Notes: generated by a model from the letters alone, not told the origin. Positions 1 through 8,208 are shown, counted from the stretch's first letter. The stretch is DNA of 64,000 nucleotides from Alphaproteobacteria bacterium (GCA_005884685.1 VBAH01000017.1:83152-147151); one strand, 5' to 3'. Numbers and translations are program-made.

Positions 1-252
1 GTCCTCGCGGATCGCCGTATGCGGGCAGCCGCCGGTCTCCACGCCCGCGATGCGCTCGGGCGCGAGCGCGCCGGAGCGCACCAGATATTCGGCATCCCAC
101 TTGGTGTAGATGTCGTTGGTGATGGCCGCGATCTCGTAACGCCCGCGCAGCCGCTTGCACAGCGCGTCCATCAGCGCGGTCTTGCCGGAGCCGACCGGCC
201 CGCCGATGCCGACGCGGAGCGGGCCGTTGGGATTCTTTGCGTTCACGGTCAT
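1..252 (-). CDS. ureG: Urease accessory GTPase UreG (3' part missing at window edge)
   Basis: UreG is the SIMIBI-class GTPase that, with UreF, UreD and UreE, drives nickel insertion into apo-urease. The first 84 residues are present and the C-terminus lies outside the window. Reading from the ATG at 252, a P-loop (GPVGSGKT, residues 18-25) is followed by the family's CPH nickel-binding motif at residues 76-78. It is the last visible gene of the minus-strand urease block, 61 bp after ureF, and a short palindromic repeat sits in that gap. Identification is secure. Length and the distal switch regions cannot be judged. Confidence 0.95.
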   Translation of the reverse strand, partial: MTVNAKNPNGPLRVGIGGPVGSGKTALMDALCKRLRGRYEIAAITNDIYTKWDAEYLVRSGALAPERIAGVETGGCPHTAIRED

Positions 253-262
253 CAAGTCTTTC

Positions 263-304
263 CCGTCCCCTATCGGGATCGCCGGGTCAAGCCCGGCGAT
301 GACG
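263..304. repeat. Short palindromic repeat between ureF and ureG
   Basis: The ureF-ureG gap contains a GCCGGG-TCAA-GCCCGGC type inverted repeat ending in GATGAC. The same design (GGCCGGG-ACAA-GCCCGGCC-ATGAC) recurs at 62122-62145, so this appears to be a dispersed intergenic element and not an operon-specific signal. Confidence 0.55.
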
Positions 305-313
305 AGAGGTGAA

Positions 314-1000
314 TCATGACCGGAACAGCCGGGTATACTGCGTTTCATGCCGCATGCTGGCGATGTCGGCGCGGAACGCGGCGCCCCCAATCCGATCGAG
401 CGGCGTCGTCAGGGCGCGCGCGGCAGTCGTGGCGACGATCGGCTCGGACGCGGCGAGCAGGCGCTGCCCGTCGGTCTGGCCGAGCGGGATGAGCCGCACG
501 CCGGCCGAGATCAGGTTCGCCGTCACGGCGTGCAGGTAAGCGCCGAGCGCGGGCTCAACCGCGATGCCATGGCCTGCAGCTGCCACAGCGACCGCGACCG
601 GGTAGGCGATTGGCCCATCCCAGGTCGCGGCGAGCCGGTCGAGCGCGGCGCAAGGCCATGCGGCGCGGGTTGCCTCAATGAAGGCGCGGCCCTGCGCGGT
701 CGTTTCGAGATGACGCTCCTTCGAGGGCGCGAAGGCGGCGGCAAGCTCGGCGAGTTCACGCAGCGCGCCGTCGGCGTTCGCGTCAATCGCGCGATGCGCA
801 TGCACGAAGAACACCGCATCGCAAAGGCCTCCACCCTGCGCAAGGATAACCGCGAGCCAGCGACCCAGCGTTGGGGCATCGCCGATGTCGCCGCTTTCCA
901 CTGCCCACTCGATGCCGCTCGAATACGAGAACGCGCCGACCGGATAGGCGGGCGAGAGCCACGCCATCAGACGGTAGAGCGCGCTGGCCTCGTCACGCAT
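314..1000 (-). CDS. ureF: Urease accessory protein UreF
   Basis: UreF binds UreD on apo-urease and recruits UreG, acting as a gate for GTP-dependent nickel activation. The 228-residue all-helical product starts [20 protein letters not shown] and contains the family hallmark [17 protein letters not shown] near the N-terminus. The ATG at 1000 was chosen because it overlaps the end of ureE by 8 bp and gives the usual UreF length. An upstream in-frame ATG would add 32 arginine-rich residues that are a shadow of ureE. It lies between ureE and ureG in the conserved order. Confidence 0.95.
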   Translation of the reverse strand: MRDEASALYRLMAWLSPAYPVGAFSYSSGIEWAVESGDIGDAPTLGRWLAVILAQGGGLCDAVFFVHAHRAIDANADGALRELAELAAAFAPSKERHLETTAQGRAFIEATRAAWPCAALDRLAATWDGPIAYPVAVAVAAAGHGIAVEPALGAYLHAVTANLISAGVRLIPLGQTDGQRLLAASEPIVATTAARALTTPLDRIGGAAFRADIASMRHETQYTRLFRS

Positions 1001-1433
1001 GAGGATGACTGTGCGGCGCGGCCGGCTCCGGATCGAACGACGCCTCGATCGCCTTGATGACGCCGCCAAGCCCTCGCACCATTTCCTCCAGCACATGATC
1101 GTGCCGGATGCGGAAAGCCTGCGCGACGAACTGGATGTCGGTGTGCCGGTTGCCGATGTGCCAGGCCAGCCGCACCAAATCGAGCGGCGTCTTCGCGCTC
1201 ACTTCGATCAGCGGCTCCGCGCGCCCGGCCACCGCAATGAGCGAGCCATCGTCCAGCACCAGCGCGTCGCCGTCATGCAGCGTGACGGGAGAAGGAAAGT
1301 CGAGCAGCAGCTTCGTGCCCTCGTCGCTCGTCAGCACGATGCGGCGCCGCTGCCGGTCATCCGCATCGAGCACGACGCGATCGACAACCGGGCCCGACGC
1401 GCCGGCGCGCCTGATCTCGCTCACGCGCTTCAT
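993..1433 (-). CDS. ureE: Urease nickel metallochaperone UreE
   Basis: UreE delivers nickel to the UreDFG-urease complex in the cytoplasm. The 146-residue product has the N-terminal peptide-binding-like domain and the C-terminal metal-binding domain containing WHIGNRH and the RIRHDHVLEEM segment, whose histidine is the dimer-interface nickel ligand in the family. The C-terminus ends in a short histidine-rich tail (PHSHPHA) that can bind additional metal. It overlaps ureF by 8 bp. Upstream, where ureC would normally end, there is only a 282-bp stretch and a GFA-family gene. Confidence 0.95.
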   Translation of the reverse strand: MKRVSEIRRAGASGPVVDRVVLDADDRQRRRIVLTSDEGTKLLLDFPSPVTLHDGDALVLDDGSLIAVAGRAEPLIEVSAKTPLDLVRLAWHIGNRHTDIQFVAQAFRIRHDHVLEEMVRGLGGVIKAIEASFDPEPAAPHSHPHA

Positions 1434-1521
1434 GCGCCGCGCCTCGATTCGTCCCCGGTCTTATCCACCGGCCCTGTGGACTTTGCGGTTTCGATTGCAA
1501 GCCAATCCGCGTGCGCTATCC

Positions 1522-1713
1522 TCACTGCCAGATGCTCGCGTTCGGTTCGCCGGATGTGGGGATCGCCAAGACCAGATTGGTCTGGGTGGTGGCGCCGCTA
1601 CCGGTGCCGCGCCAAGTGACCGGTTTGATCTCGGTTCCCAGCGGCGGGTAGCCGCGCTGAGAGCGTGACGGGTGGGCGCAAGTCCGCCCGTCATCGCTTT
1701 TGGGGGTCCGCAT
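1522..1713 (-). CDS. Possible 63-residue hypothetical protein in the ureC slot
   Basis: This ORF starts 2 bp after the stop of the GFA-family gene, so it could be translationally coupled. The predicted product shows no signal peptide, membrane segment or motif that I recognise, and it does not resemble any part of UreC. Within it, 1667-1675 and 1684-1692 form a 9-bp stem (one G-U pair) followed on the plus strand by TTTT, so the stretch may be non-coding. It may be a real small gene, a remnant, or a chance ORF. The rest of 1434-1521 holds nothing I can identify. Confidence 0.25.
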   Translation of the reverse strand: MRTPKSDDGRTCAHPSRSQRGYPPLGTEIKPVTWRGTGSGATTQTNLVLAIPTSGEPNASIWQ

Positions 1714-1715
1714 CG

Positions 1716-2075
1716 TCAGAACGCCCGGCCGTTCACGTGCTTGACCTTGAGCTTCTCCGGCTCGACGCCGTCGAGGCAGCGAGCGTTGACCGCCACGACA
1801 TCAGCGCCGTCGCTTGGCCGCTTGCCGCGCGCAAACGACTGAATGCCGCAGGTCGAACAGAACAGATGATGGATGACGTGCTTGTTGAATTGGTATTCGG
1901 TCAGGGCACCCTCGCCTGAAATCAGCTTGAACTGCTGCGCCGGCGCGAACGCGAGCAGCGAACCGAGCCGCCCGCAACGCGAGCAATTGCAGGCGATGAC
2001 TTCACCCAGTTCGAGCGAGACTTCGTAGCGGACTGCGCCGCACTGGCAGCCGCCGGTGTAGGTTTGCGCGCTCAC
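1716..2075 (-). CDS. GFA / CENP-V fold zinc protein
   Basis: This 119-residue protein belongs to the GFA family (named after glutathione-dependent formaldehyde-activating enzyme), small beta-barrel zinc proteins whose substrates are mostly unknown. Visible zinc ligands are GGCQCG near residue 9-12, CNCSRCG near residues 29-35 and FCSTCG near residues 72-77, the full family set. The ATG overlaps the ureB stop in an ATGA arrangement, so it is cotranscribed with and probably translationally coupled to urease beta. It sits where ureC is expected. A role in urea metabolism is unproven. Genes of this family are common and could be passengers. Confidence 0.85.
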   Translation of the reverse strand: MSAQTYTGGCQCGAVRYEVSLELGEVIACNCSRCGRLGSLLAFAPAQQFKLISGEGALTEYQFNKHVIHHLFCSTCGIQSFARGKRPSDGADVVAVNARCLDGVEPEKLKVKHVNGRAF

Positions 2076-2377
2076 AGCTTCCCCATCACCTGTTGCCGGA
2101 AGCCGTAGACCGTCCGCTTGCCCGCGAGCGCGACCAGCGTCACGTCGCGGGTCTGGCCCGGCTCGAAGCGCACCGCCGTGCCGGCCGCGATATTGAGCCG
2201 CATGCCGCGCGCTTTCTTTCGGTCGAATTTCAGCGCGGGATTGGTCTCGAAGAAATGGTAGTGCGAGCCGACCTGGATCGGCCGGTCGCCGGTATTGGTG
2301 ACCGACAGCGTCACGGTCTTGCGGCCGGCGTTGAGTTCGATCTCGCCGTCCTTGATGAACATTTCGCCGGGGATCAT
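2072..2377 (-). CDS. ureB: Urease beta subunit UreB
   Basis: This is the structural beta subunit of bacterial urease, which forms the (UreABC)3 trimer with UreA and UreC. The 101-residue product starts [19 protein letters not shown] and carries the conserved [15 protein letters not shown] and [16 protein letters not shown] blocks, complete at both ends. The ATG at 2377 was chosen over an upstream in-frame start at 2515 because the extra 46 residues are translated from an intergenic repeat (2396-2567). The subunit has no catalytic residues. Without UreC it cannot make active urease. Confidence 0.95.
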   Translation of the reverse strand: MIPGEMFIKDGEIELNAGRKTVTLSVTNTGDRPIQVGSHYHFFETNPALKFDRKKARGMRLNIAAGTAVRFEPGQTRDVTLVALAGKRTVYGFRQQVMGKL

Positions 2378-2395
2378 TGCTTCCACCTCTCCGCC

Positions 2396-2567
2396 GTCAT
2401 TCCGGGGCGCCGCCAACGGGTCCGCGCGAAGCGCGGCCCGATGACAAGCTCCGCGGCGAGCCCGGAATCCATAACCGCCATCATTCGTATGACGCGCTGA
2501 CCTTCGCAATCGCATCCATGGTGTCTATGGATTCCGGGCTCCTCGCTTCGCTCGGCCCCGGAATGAC
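2396..2567. repeat. Palindromic intergenic repeat, family A, splitting ureA from ureB
   Basis: The element begins GTCATTCCGGGGCGCC, contains CCCGGAATCCATAA on one arm and TATGGATTCCGGGCTC on the other, and ends CCCCGGAATGAC, so it can fold into a long imperfect hairpin. Related copies occur at 11081, 33656, 42426, 59132 and 60498. Read in frame it produces a spurious N-terminal extension of UreB. Confidence 0.9.
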
Positions 2568-2575
2568 CAACTCCA

Positions 2576-2878
2576 TCACCGTATCGGCTCGTGCACCGTC
2601 ACCAGCTTCGTCCCGTCCGGGAACGTGGCCTCGACCTGCACGTCGTGAATCATTTCCGGGATGCCATCCATCACCTGCGCGCGCGTGAGCACTTGCGCGC
2701 CGGCCTGCATCAGGTCGGCGACAGTACGGCCGTCGCGCGCGCCCTCGAGGATGAAATCGGAGATCAGCGCGACCGCTTCCGGATGGTTGAGCTTCACGCC
2801 GCGTTCGAGCCGCCGCCGCGCCACCATGGCGGCGACCGAGATCAAGAGCTTGTCCTTCTCGCGCGGCGTCAGGTTCAT
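2576..2878 (-). CDS. ureA: Urease gamma subunit UreA
   Basis: This is the 100-residue gamma subunit of urease. It matches the family from [20 protein letters not shown] through [20 protein letters not shown] to [19 protein letters not shown] with normal length and no break. It follows ureD by 10 bp on the same strand and is separated from ureB by a 172-bp repeat element, where a tight junction would be usual. It is a structural component only. The catalytic partner UreC is not encoded in this window. Confidence 0.96.
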   Translation of the reverse strand: MNLTPREKDKLLISVAAMVARRRLERGVKLNHPEAVALISDFILEGARDGRTVADLMQAGAQVLTRAQVMDGIPEMIHDVQVEATFPDGTKLVTVHEPIR

Positions 2879-2888
2879 CGTCGTCCCG

Positions 2889-3719
2889 TCAGTTCGTCCA
2901 GATCCGCGGCAGGCCCCCGCGCAGCGCTGTCATAACATGCACCAGATCGCGCCGTAACGCCGCCCCGTCGGCCGCACACAGCCGGACGACGGCGATGCCG
3001 TTCCAGGCCGATGCGCCGACCTCGCCGGCGAGATCATCCTGCAGCGCGCGCACGTTTGCCACGAGGGCATCGTCGCCCGGCGCGATCAGCACCGTGGCGA
3101 TCGCGATGCCGCCGTTGGCAACCGGCGGCGCGGCGAGCCGCGCCGCAATCTCCCCCTCGAGCCGCACGGTTTCGGCATAGATCAGCCTGCCGTCGCGCCG
3201 CACGCGCCAGCGGTCGGCGAGTGCGCCCTCCTCGACCGCCTCGCCCATGCCGGTGCGGCCGAACACGATCGCTTCGGCAAGGAACAGGCGCGCATCCGCC
3301 GCGAGATCGACCTCGATCGTGCGAGCAAGCCGCGCGCGGTCGAACAGGATCGTTTCCTGCGGCAGCCACGCGAGGGACGCGCCGGCGGCAACATCCAGCC
3401 TCACATCGATCAGCGAGTCGGGTCCGAGCGACCGGTAGATCTTCTCGGCCGCCGCCGTGGTGACGAGGAGGCGCGTGCCCCGCCCGGCCGCAATGTCGAG
3501 AGCGAAGCGGTCGCCGCCCGCGATGCCGCCCGCGGTGTTGATCAGCACCGCCTCGAGCTCGGCGGCCGGCGCACCGGGGCAGCGCACGCGCAGCGAACCC
3601 GCCTCGTGCACCGCCGCCCGCCGCGTCTTGCCGCCGGCGGATTTCACGGCAAACGCGACCGAGCCGAACGCACGATTGGCGGCGAAGATGGTTTCGCTCT
3701 TCGCCGCCACCGTGGTCAC
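2889..3719 (-). CDS. ureD: Urease accessory protein UreD (UreH)
   Basis: UreD is the scaffold that binds apo-urease and, with UreF and UreG, transfers nickel. The 276-residue product carries the family segments [30 protein letters not shown] and [16 protein letters not shown]. The start is a GTG at 3719 with GGAG about 10 nt upstream. It leads the ureDAB genes and follows urtE after a repeat-containing gap, so ure transcription may depend on read-through from the urt operon or on an internal promoter around 3720-3835. Confidence 0.93.
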   Translation of the reverse strand: MTTVAAKSETIFAANRAFGSVAFAVKSAGGKTRRAAVHEAGSLRVRCPGAPAAELEAVLINTAGGIAGGDRFALDIAAGRGTRLLVTTAAAEKIYRSLGPDSLIDVRLDVAAGASLAWLPQETILFDRARLARTIEVDLAADARLFLAEAIVFGRTGMGEAVEEGALADRWRVRRDGRLIYAETVRLEGEIAARLAAPPVANGGIAIATVLIAPGDDALVANVRALQDDLAGEVGASAWNGIAVVRLCAADGAALRRDLVHVMTALRGGLPRIWTN

Positions 3720-3730
3720 TGTCGCATACT

Positions 3731-3808
3731 CCGCTCATTCCCGCGCAAGCGGGAATCCAGGGCCAGGAAAAGAAAGAACTGGGTCCCCGCTTGCGCGGGG
3801 ACGAGCGG
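3731..3808. repeat. Palindromic intergenic repeat, family B
   Basis: The element starts CCGCTCATTCCCGCGCAAGC and ends TTGCGCGGGGACGAGCGG. Two inner hairpins (CCCGCGCAAGCGGG and CCCCGCTTGCGCGGGG) are joined by a purine-rich spacer. A second copy of the same family is at 56210-56289. It occupies most of the urtE-ureD gap. Confidence 0.88.
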
Positions 3809-3835
3809 ATATGAACGATTCAATCTCATTGGAAG

Positions 3836-4531
3836 CTAGATCGCCATCGCGCGCTTGAGCGCAGCCTCGTCGAGTTCGGCGCGCCCCGCCGCATAGATCA
3901 CCTGCCCGCGATCCATGACGAGGAAATTGTCGCCCAGCTCCTGCGCAAAATCGAGATACTGCTCGACCAGAATGATCGCGATCTTGCCGAGATTGCGCAG
4001 ATACTGGATCGCGCGGCCGATGTCCTTGATGATCGACGGCTGGATGCCTTCGGTCGGCTCGTCGAGCAGCAGGAGGCGCGGCCGCATCACCAGCGCGCGG
4101 CCGATCGCGAGTTGCTGCTGCTGTCCGCCGGAGAGATCGCCGCCGCGCCGCCGCAGCATGCTGTTGAGTACGGGGAAGAGCGCGAACACGTCGTCCGGGA
4201 TCGAGCGTTCTTCCCGATTGAGCGGCGCAAACCCGGTTTCGAGGTTTTCCTCAACGGTGAGCAGCGGAAAAATCTCGCGCCCCTGCGGCACGTAGGCGAT
4301 GCCGCGGCGCGCGCGGTCGGCAGGCCTCAGCGCGGTGATGTCGCTCCCCTCCCACACGATCGAGCCGCCCGACACCGGGTGCTGGCCCATCAGGGCATCG
4401 AGCAGGCTGGTCTTGCCGACGCCGTTGCGCCCGAGCACGCAGGTCACCTTCCCGGGCTCGGCCTTCATGGTGATGCCGCGCAGCGCCTGCGCGGCGCCGT
4501 AGTGGAGATTGATGGCGTTCACCTCAAGCAT
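3836..4531 (-). CDS. urtE: Urea ABC transporter ATPase UrtE
   Basis: One of two cytoplasmic ATPases (LivF-like) that power the UrtABCDE urea importer. The 231-residue product shows Walker A GRNGVGKTS near residue 34, the signature LSGGQQQQLAIGRAL, Walker B LLLLDEPTEGIQPSI and the H-loop region. LivF-type features and position after urtD, directly before the urease genes, support UrtE over a generic branched-chain amino-acid ATPase. Its start lies 85 bp from the urtD stop, and that gap is filled by an inverted repeat. Confidence 0.93.
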   Translation of the reverse strand: MLEVNAINLHYGAAQALRGITMKAEPGKVTCVLGRNGVGKTSLLDALMGQHPVSGGSIVWEGSDITALRPADRARRGIAYVPQGREIFPLLTVEENLETGFAPLNREERSIPDDVFALFPVLNSMLRRRGGDLSGGQQQQLAIGRALVMRPRLLLLDEPTEGIQPSIIKDIGRAIQYLRNLGKIAIILVEQYLDFAQELGDNFLVMDRGQVIYAAGRAELDEAALKRAMAI

Positions 4532-4545
4532 CTTCGTCTCTCACC

Positions 4546-4618
4546 AGGCGAATGGCGAATAGCGAGTAGCGAGTAGCCAACTTGCTTCCATTCGCAATTC
4601 GCCACTCGCCATTCGCCT
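4546..4618. repeat. GCGAATGGC-type inverted repeat between urtD and urtE
   Basis: The urtD-urtE gap is an interrupted inverted repeat: AGGCGAATGGCGAAT with two AGCGAGT direct repeats on one side, and ATTCGCCACTCGCCATTCGCCT-like sequence on the other. It overlaps the urtD stop codon by 2 bp. It is a different sequence family from the other repeats here. Confidence 0.8.
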
Positions 4619-5369
4619 ATCTCCCCAAATACACTTCGACGACCCGCTCGTTCGCCGACACCTGATCGATGGTGCCCTCGGCCAGCACCGAGCCCTCGTG
4701 CAGGCAGGTGACCTTGACGCCGAGCTCGCGCACGAACGTCATGTCGTGCTCGACCACCACCACGGTCTTCACCCGCGCGATCTCTCTGAGCAGCTCCGCG
4801 GTCTGATGCGTCTCCACGTCGGTCAGGCCGGCGACCGGCTCGTCGACCAGCAGCAATTTCGGGTCCTGCGCCAGCAGCATGCCGATCTCGAGCCACTGCT
4901 TCTGCCCGTGCGAGAGGCTGCCGGCGACACGCCTGCGCACCGGGCCAAGCCGGATCACGCCAAGAATTTCGCCGATGCGCGCCTGTTCGGCGGCGGTCTC
5001 GCGCCAGGCAAGCGTCGCGCGCGCGGTGCGGTCGTCCTTGAGCGCGAGCCGCAGGTTGTCTTCGACCGTGTGCATCTCGAACACGGTCGGCTTCTGGAAT
5101 TTTCGGCCGATGCCGAGCTCGGCGATCTGCGTCTCGTCGAGCGAAGTCAGGTCATGCGACCCGTCGAAATAGACGTCACCCTTGTCGGGGCGGGTCTTGC
5201 CGGTGATCACGTCCATCATGGTCGTCTTGCCGGCGCCGTTGGGGCCGATGATGGCGCGCATCTCGCCCGCCTCGACCGTGAGCGAGAGATCGTTCAGCGC
5301 CTTGAAGCCGTCGAACGAGACCGACACGGCGTCGAGGTAGAGCAATGCGGATGTGGTGCGGGCGTCCAT
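4617..5369 (-). CDS. urtD: Urea ABC transporter ATPase UrtD
   Basis: This is the second ATPase (LivG-like) of the urea importer, 250 residues. Walker A GPNGAGKTT, the signature LSHGQKQWLEIGMLLAQ (LSHGQ, typical of UrtD) and Walker B LLLVDEPVAGLTD are all intact. It follows urtC with 3 bp between them and precedes urtE after a repeat-filled gap. The product acts at the inner membrane with UrtB and UrtC. Confidence 0.94.
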   Translation of the reverse strand: MDARTTSALLYLDAVSVSFDGFKALNDLSLTVEAGEMRAIIGPNGAGKTTMMDVITGKTRPDKGDVYFDGSHDLTSLDETQIAELGIGRKFQKPTVFEMHTVEDNLRLALKDDRTARATLAWRETAAEQARIGEILGVIRLGPVRRRVAGSLSHGQKQWLEIGMLLAQDPKLLLVDEPVAGLTDVETHQTAELLREIARVKTVVVVEHDMTFVRELGVKVTCLHEGSVLAEGTIDQVSANERVVEVYLGR

Positions 5370-5372
5370 GGG

Positions 5373-6527
5373 CTACTCCGCGGGCTTCGGCGCGGCTTGC
5401 GCCCCGCGCCCATGCGCCGCATTACGGCGCTCGCGCCACGCGCCCCGATAATGCCGCACGGTGCCGACGATGCCGCGCGGCAGCAGCAGCGTGACCAGCA
5501 CGAACAGGCTGCCGAGCACGAACAGCCAGTAGGGCGCGAGCAGGCCCGAGGTGAACGTGGTCTTGCCGTAGTTCACCACCGCGGCGCCGAGCACCGCGCC
5601 GATCAGCGTGCCGCGCCCGCCGACCGCGACCCAGATGACGGCCTCGATCGAGTTGCCGGGCGCAAACTCGCTCGGATTGATGATGCCGACCTGCGGCACG
5701 TAGAGCGCGCCGGCGACGCCCGCCATGCAGGCCGAGAGCGTGAACACGAACAGCTTGTAGTTCTCGACCCGGTAGCCGAGGAAGCGCGTGCGCGATTCCG
5801 CGTCGCGGATCGAGATCAGCACCATGCCGAGCTTCGAGGCCACGATGGTGCGGCAGATCAGGAAGCCGAGGATCAGCGCCGCAACCGAGATCGCGAACAG
5901 CGCGGCGCGCGTCGGTTGCGCCTGCACGTTGAAGCCGAGAATGTCCTTGAAGTCGGTCAGACCGTTGTTGCCGCCGAAGCCGAAATTGTTGCGGAAGAAG
6001 CCGAGCATCAGCGCGTAGGTGAGCGCCTGCGTGATGATCGAGAGATAGACCCCGGTGACGCGCGAGCGGAAGGCGAACCAGCCGAACACGAACGCGAGCA
6101 GGCCCGGCACCAGCAGCACCATCAGCGCCGCATAGGCGAAATGCTGGAAGCCGTACCAGTAGACCGGCAGCTCCGGCCAGTTGAGGAACACCATGAAGTC
6201 GGGCCGGATCGGATCCGCGTAGACGCCGCGCGTGCCGATCTGGCGCATCAGGTACATGCCCATCGCGTAGCCGCCGAGCGCGAAGAACGCGCCATGGCCG
6301 AGCGAGAGAATGCCGCAATATCCCCAGATCAGGTCGATCGAGAGCGCGAGCAGGGCGTAGCAGACATATTTGCCCCACAGCGCCACCAGATAGGTCGGCA
6401 CGTGCCACGGCGAGGACGGCGGCAGAGCCAGGTTGAGCAGCGGCACGATCACGCCGATCGCGACCAGCACGAGGATGAACGTGACGGCGCTGCGGTCGAG
6501 CGCGCGGATGAGCGGCGAGGACGTCAT
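5373..6527 (-). CDS. urtC: Urea ABC transporter permease UrtC
   Basis: LivM-type permease of 384 residues with about ten hydrophobic segments. It starts MTSSPLIRALDRSAVTFILV and contains SIDLIWGYCGILSLGHGAFF, the conserved loop of this permease class, and a C-terminal IWVAVGGRGTLIGAVLGAA segment. The ATG at 6527 overlaps the urtB stop (ATGA). Longer upstream reading in the same frame is a shadow of urtB. With UrtB it forms the membrane channel for urea. Confidence 0.94.
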   Translation of the reverse strand: MTSSPLIRALDRSAVTFILVLVAIGVIVPLLNLALPPSSPWHVPTYLVALWGKYVCYALLALSIDLIWGYCGILSLGHGAFFALGGYAMGMYLMRQIGTRGVYADPIRPDFMVFLNWPELPVYWYGFQHFAYAALMVLLVPGLLAFVFGWFAFRSRVTGVYLSIITQALTYALMLGFFRNNFGFGGNNGLTDFKDILGFNVQAQPTRAALFAISVAALILGFLICRTIVASKLGMVLISIRDAESRTRFLGYRVENYKLFVFTLSACMAGVAGALYVPQVGIINPSEFAPGNSIEAVIWVAVGGRGTLIGAVLGAAVVNYGKTTFTSGLLAPYWLFVLGSLFVLVTLLLPRGIVGTVRHYRGAWRERRNAAHGRGAQAAPKPAE

Positions 6528-8122
6528 GCCTCCACCGCCCGGCCCTTGAGCGCGAACAGGCCGCGCGGGCGCTTTTGGATGAACAGGATGATGAACACCA
6601 GGATCGCGATCTTGCCGAGCACCGCGCCGGCGAACGGCTCGAGGAACTTGTTGGCGACGCCGAGCGTCAGCGCGGCGACCAGCGTGCCCCACAGATTGCC
6701 GACGCCGCCGAACACCACGACGAGGAAACTGTCGATGATGTAGCCCTGCCCGAGGTTGGGGCTGACGTTGTCGATCTGCGACAGCGCAACGCCGGCGATG
6801 CCCGCGATGCCCGAGCCGAGCCCGAAAGTGAGCGCATCGATGCGCGCGGTGCGGATTCCCATCGAGGCCGCCATCTGGCGGTTTTGCGTCACGGCGCGCA
6901 TTTCCAGGCCCAGCCGCGTGTAGCGTAAGAGCCCGAGCAGCGCGGCGAACACCGCGAGCGTGAACACGATGATCCACATGCGGTTATAGGTGACGGTGAT
7001 GCCGCCGAGCTCGAACGCACCGCTCATCCAGGAGGGGTTGCCGACTTCCTTGTTGGTCGGCCCGAAGATCGTGCGCACCGCCTGCTGCAGGATCAGCGAA
7101 ATGCCCCAGGTGGCGAGCAGTGTTTCCAGCGGCCGGCCATAGAGGAAGCGGATGACGCTGCGCTCGATCAGGATGCCGACGCTGCCAGCGAACAGGAACG
7201 CGAGCGGCACCGCGATGAACAGCGAATAGTCGAACAGCGCGGGATTGCGCGCGCGGATGATCTCCTGCACCACGAAGGTCACGTAGGCGCCGAGCATCAC
7301 CATCTCGCCATGCGCCATGTTGATGACGCCCATGACGCCGAACGTGATGGCAAGGCCGATCGCGGCGAGCAGCAGCACCGAGCCGAGCGAGAGCCCGTAC
7401 CAGGCGTTCTGCACCATGTTCCAGAGCGCGAGGCGGTTGTCGATCGAGGCGATCGCGTCGGCGGCGGCCTTTTGTACCGTGGCGCTCTGCCCGCCGGGCA
7501 GGCCGGCGAGCAGGCCGCGCGCGTCCTGGTCGGCGCGCTCCTTGATGCTGCCGATGGCGGCAATCTTGTCGTTCTCCGCGGCGCCCGGCTGATAAAGGAT
7601 GACGGCCGCGCGCGCCTCGCTCAATGCGCGCTTCACGCGCGTATCCGTCTCCCTGGCGAGTGCGGCGTCGAGCGTCGCCAGCGCATTGGCGTCGCGCGAC
7701 TTGAACACCGCCTGGGCGGCTTCGTAGCGCCGCGCCGGATCGTTCGACATCAGGGTGAGGCCGCCGAGCGCGGCTTCGACCGAGCGGCGCAGGCGATTGT
7801 TCAGGCGCACGTTGGCCGCGTCCGCGGGCGCCGCCGCCGGCTTGCCGGTCGCGGCATCGAGCGTCGCGCCGGCCTTGTCCTTGATGAAAACCTTGTCGCC
7901 GGAAAACAGCAGCCGCCCATCCTGCAGCGCCTGGATCACATCGAGCGCGAGCGGGTTGCCGCTCGCCGCGACCGCGCCGATCGCGCTGTCGGTATCGTTG
8001 TAGCTGTCCTTGGTGAAGCCCGCGAGCGCCGCGTCGAAGTTCTGCGCGCTTGCGCTGAGCGCCCCGGCGATGAGCAAACCGAGGGCGAATACGAGCGCGA
8101 TGATGCGTTCGCACGACAACAT
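6524..8122 (-). CDS. urtB: Urea ABC transporter permease UrtB with periplasmic N-terminal domain
   Basis: LivH-type permease of 532 residues. A signal-like segment (residues 8-26) is followed by roughly 200 mostly hydrophilic residues, then the membrane domain beginning near LSLGSVLLLAAIGLAITFG with the ITFGVMGVINMAHGEMVMLG motif. The large periplasmic extension is characteristic of UrtB and separates it from amino-acid LivH. It is preceded by urtA, with an 86-bp gap containing a strong hairpin, and followed by urtC with a 4-bp overlap. Confidence 0.94.
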   Translation of the reverse strand: MLSCERIIALVFALGLLIAGALSASAQNFDAALAGFTKDSYNDTDSAIGAVAASGNPLALDVIQALQDGRLLFSGDKVFIKDKAGATLDAATGKPAAAPADAANVRLNNRLRRSVEAALGGLTLMSNDPARRYEAAQAVFKSRDANALATLDAALARETDTRVKRALSEARAAVILYQPGAAENDKIAAIGSIKERADQDARGLLAGLPGGQSATVQKAAADAIASIDNRLALWNMVQNAWYGLSLGSVLLLAAIGLAITFGVMGVINMAHGEMVMLGAYVTFVVQEIIRARNPALFDYSLFIAVPLAFLFAGSVGILIERSVIRFLYGRPLETLLATWGISLILQQAVRTIFGPTNKEVGNPSWMSGAFELGGITVTYNRMWIIVFTLAVFAALLGLLRYTRLGLEMRAVTQNRQMAASMGIRTARIDALTFGLGSGIAGIAGVALSQIDNVSPNLGQGYIIDSFLVVVFGGVGNLWGTLVAALTLGVANKFLEPFAGAVLGKIAILVFIILFIQKRPRGLFALKGRAVEA

Positions 8123-8153
8123 TTCAGATTATTCCCAATCCCGGCATTGAGAG

Positions 8154-8182
8154 CGGAGGCGGCAGGATCCCCGCCGCCTCCG
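8154..8182 (-). promoter_or_regulatory. Hairpin in the urtA-urtB intergenic region
   Basis: CGGAGGCGGC (8154-8163) and GCCGCCTCCG (8173-8182) form a perfect 10-bp stem with a 9-nt loop. There is no T-run after it in the direction of transcription. It is therefore more likely a 3'-end stabiliser or partial terminator that lets urtA (the binding protein) be expressed above urtB-E than a full terminator. The functional role is inferred. Confidence 0.6.
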
Positions 8183-8208
8183 AAGCTTAGCAGTCCGTCA
8201 GTGCGACG

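Noticed and set aside
4698..6743. A 681-residue plus-strand frame across urtD-urtC-urtB
   Set aside because: Composition (His, Arg, Ala, Asp-rich) is that of an antisense shadow in high-GC DNA, and the minus-strand genes carry full ABC transporter motifs.
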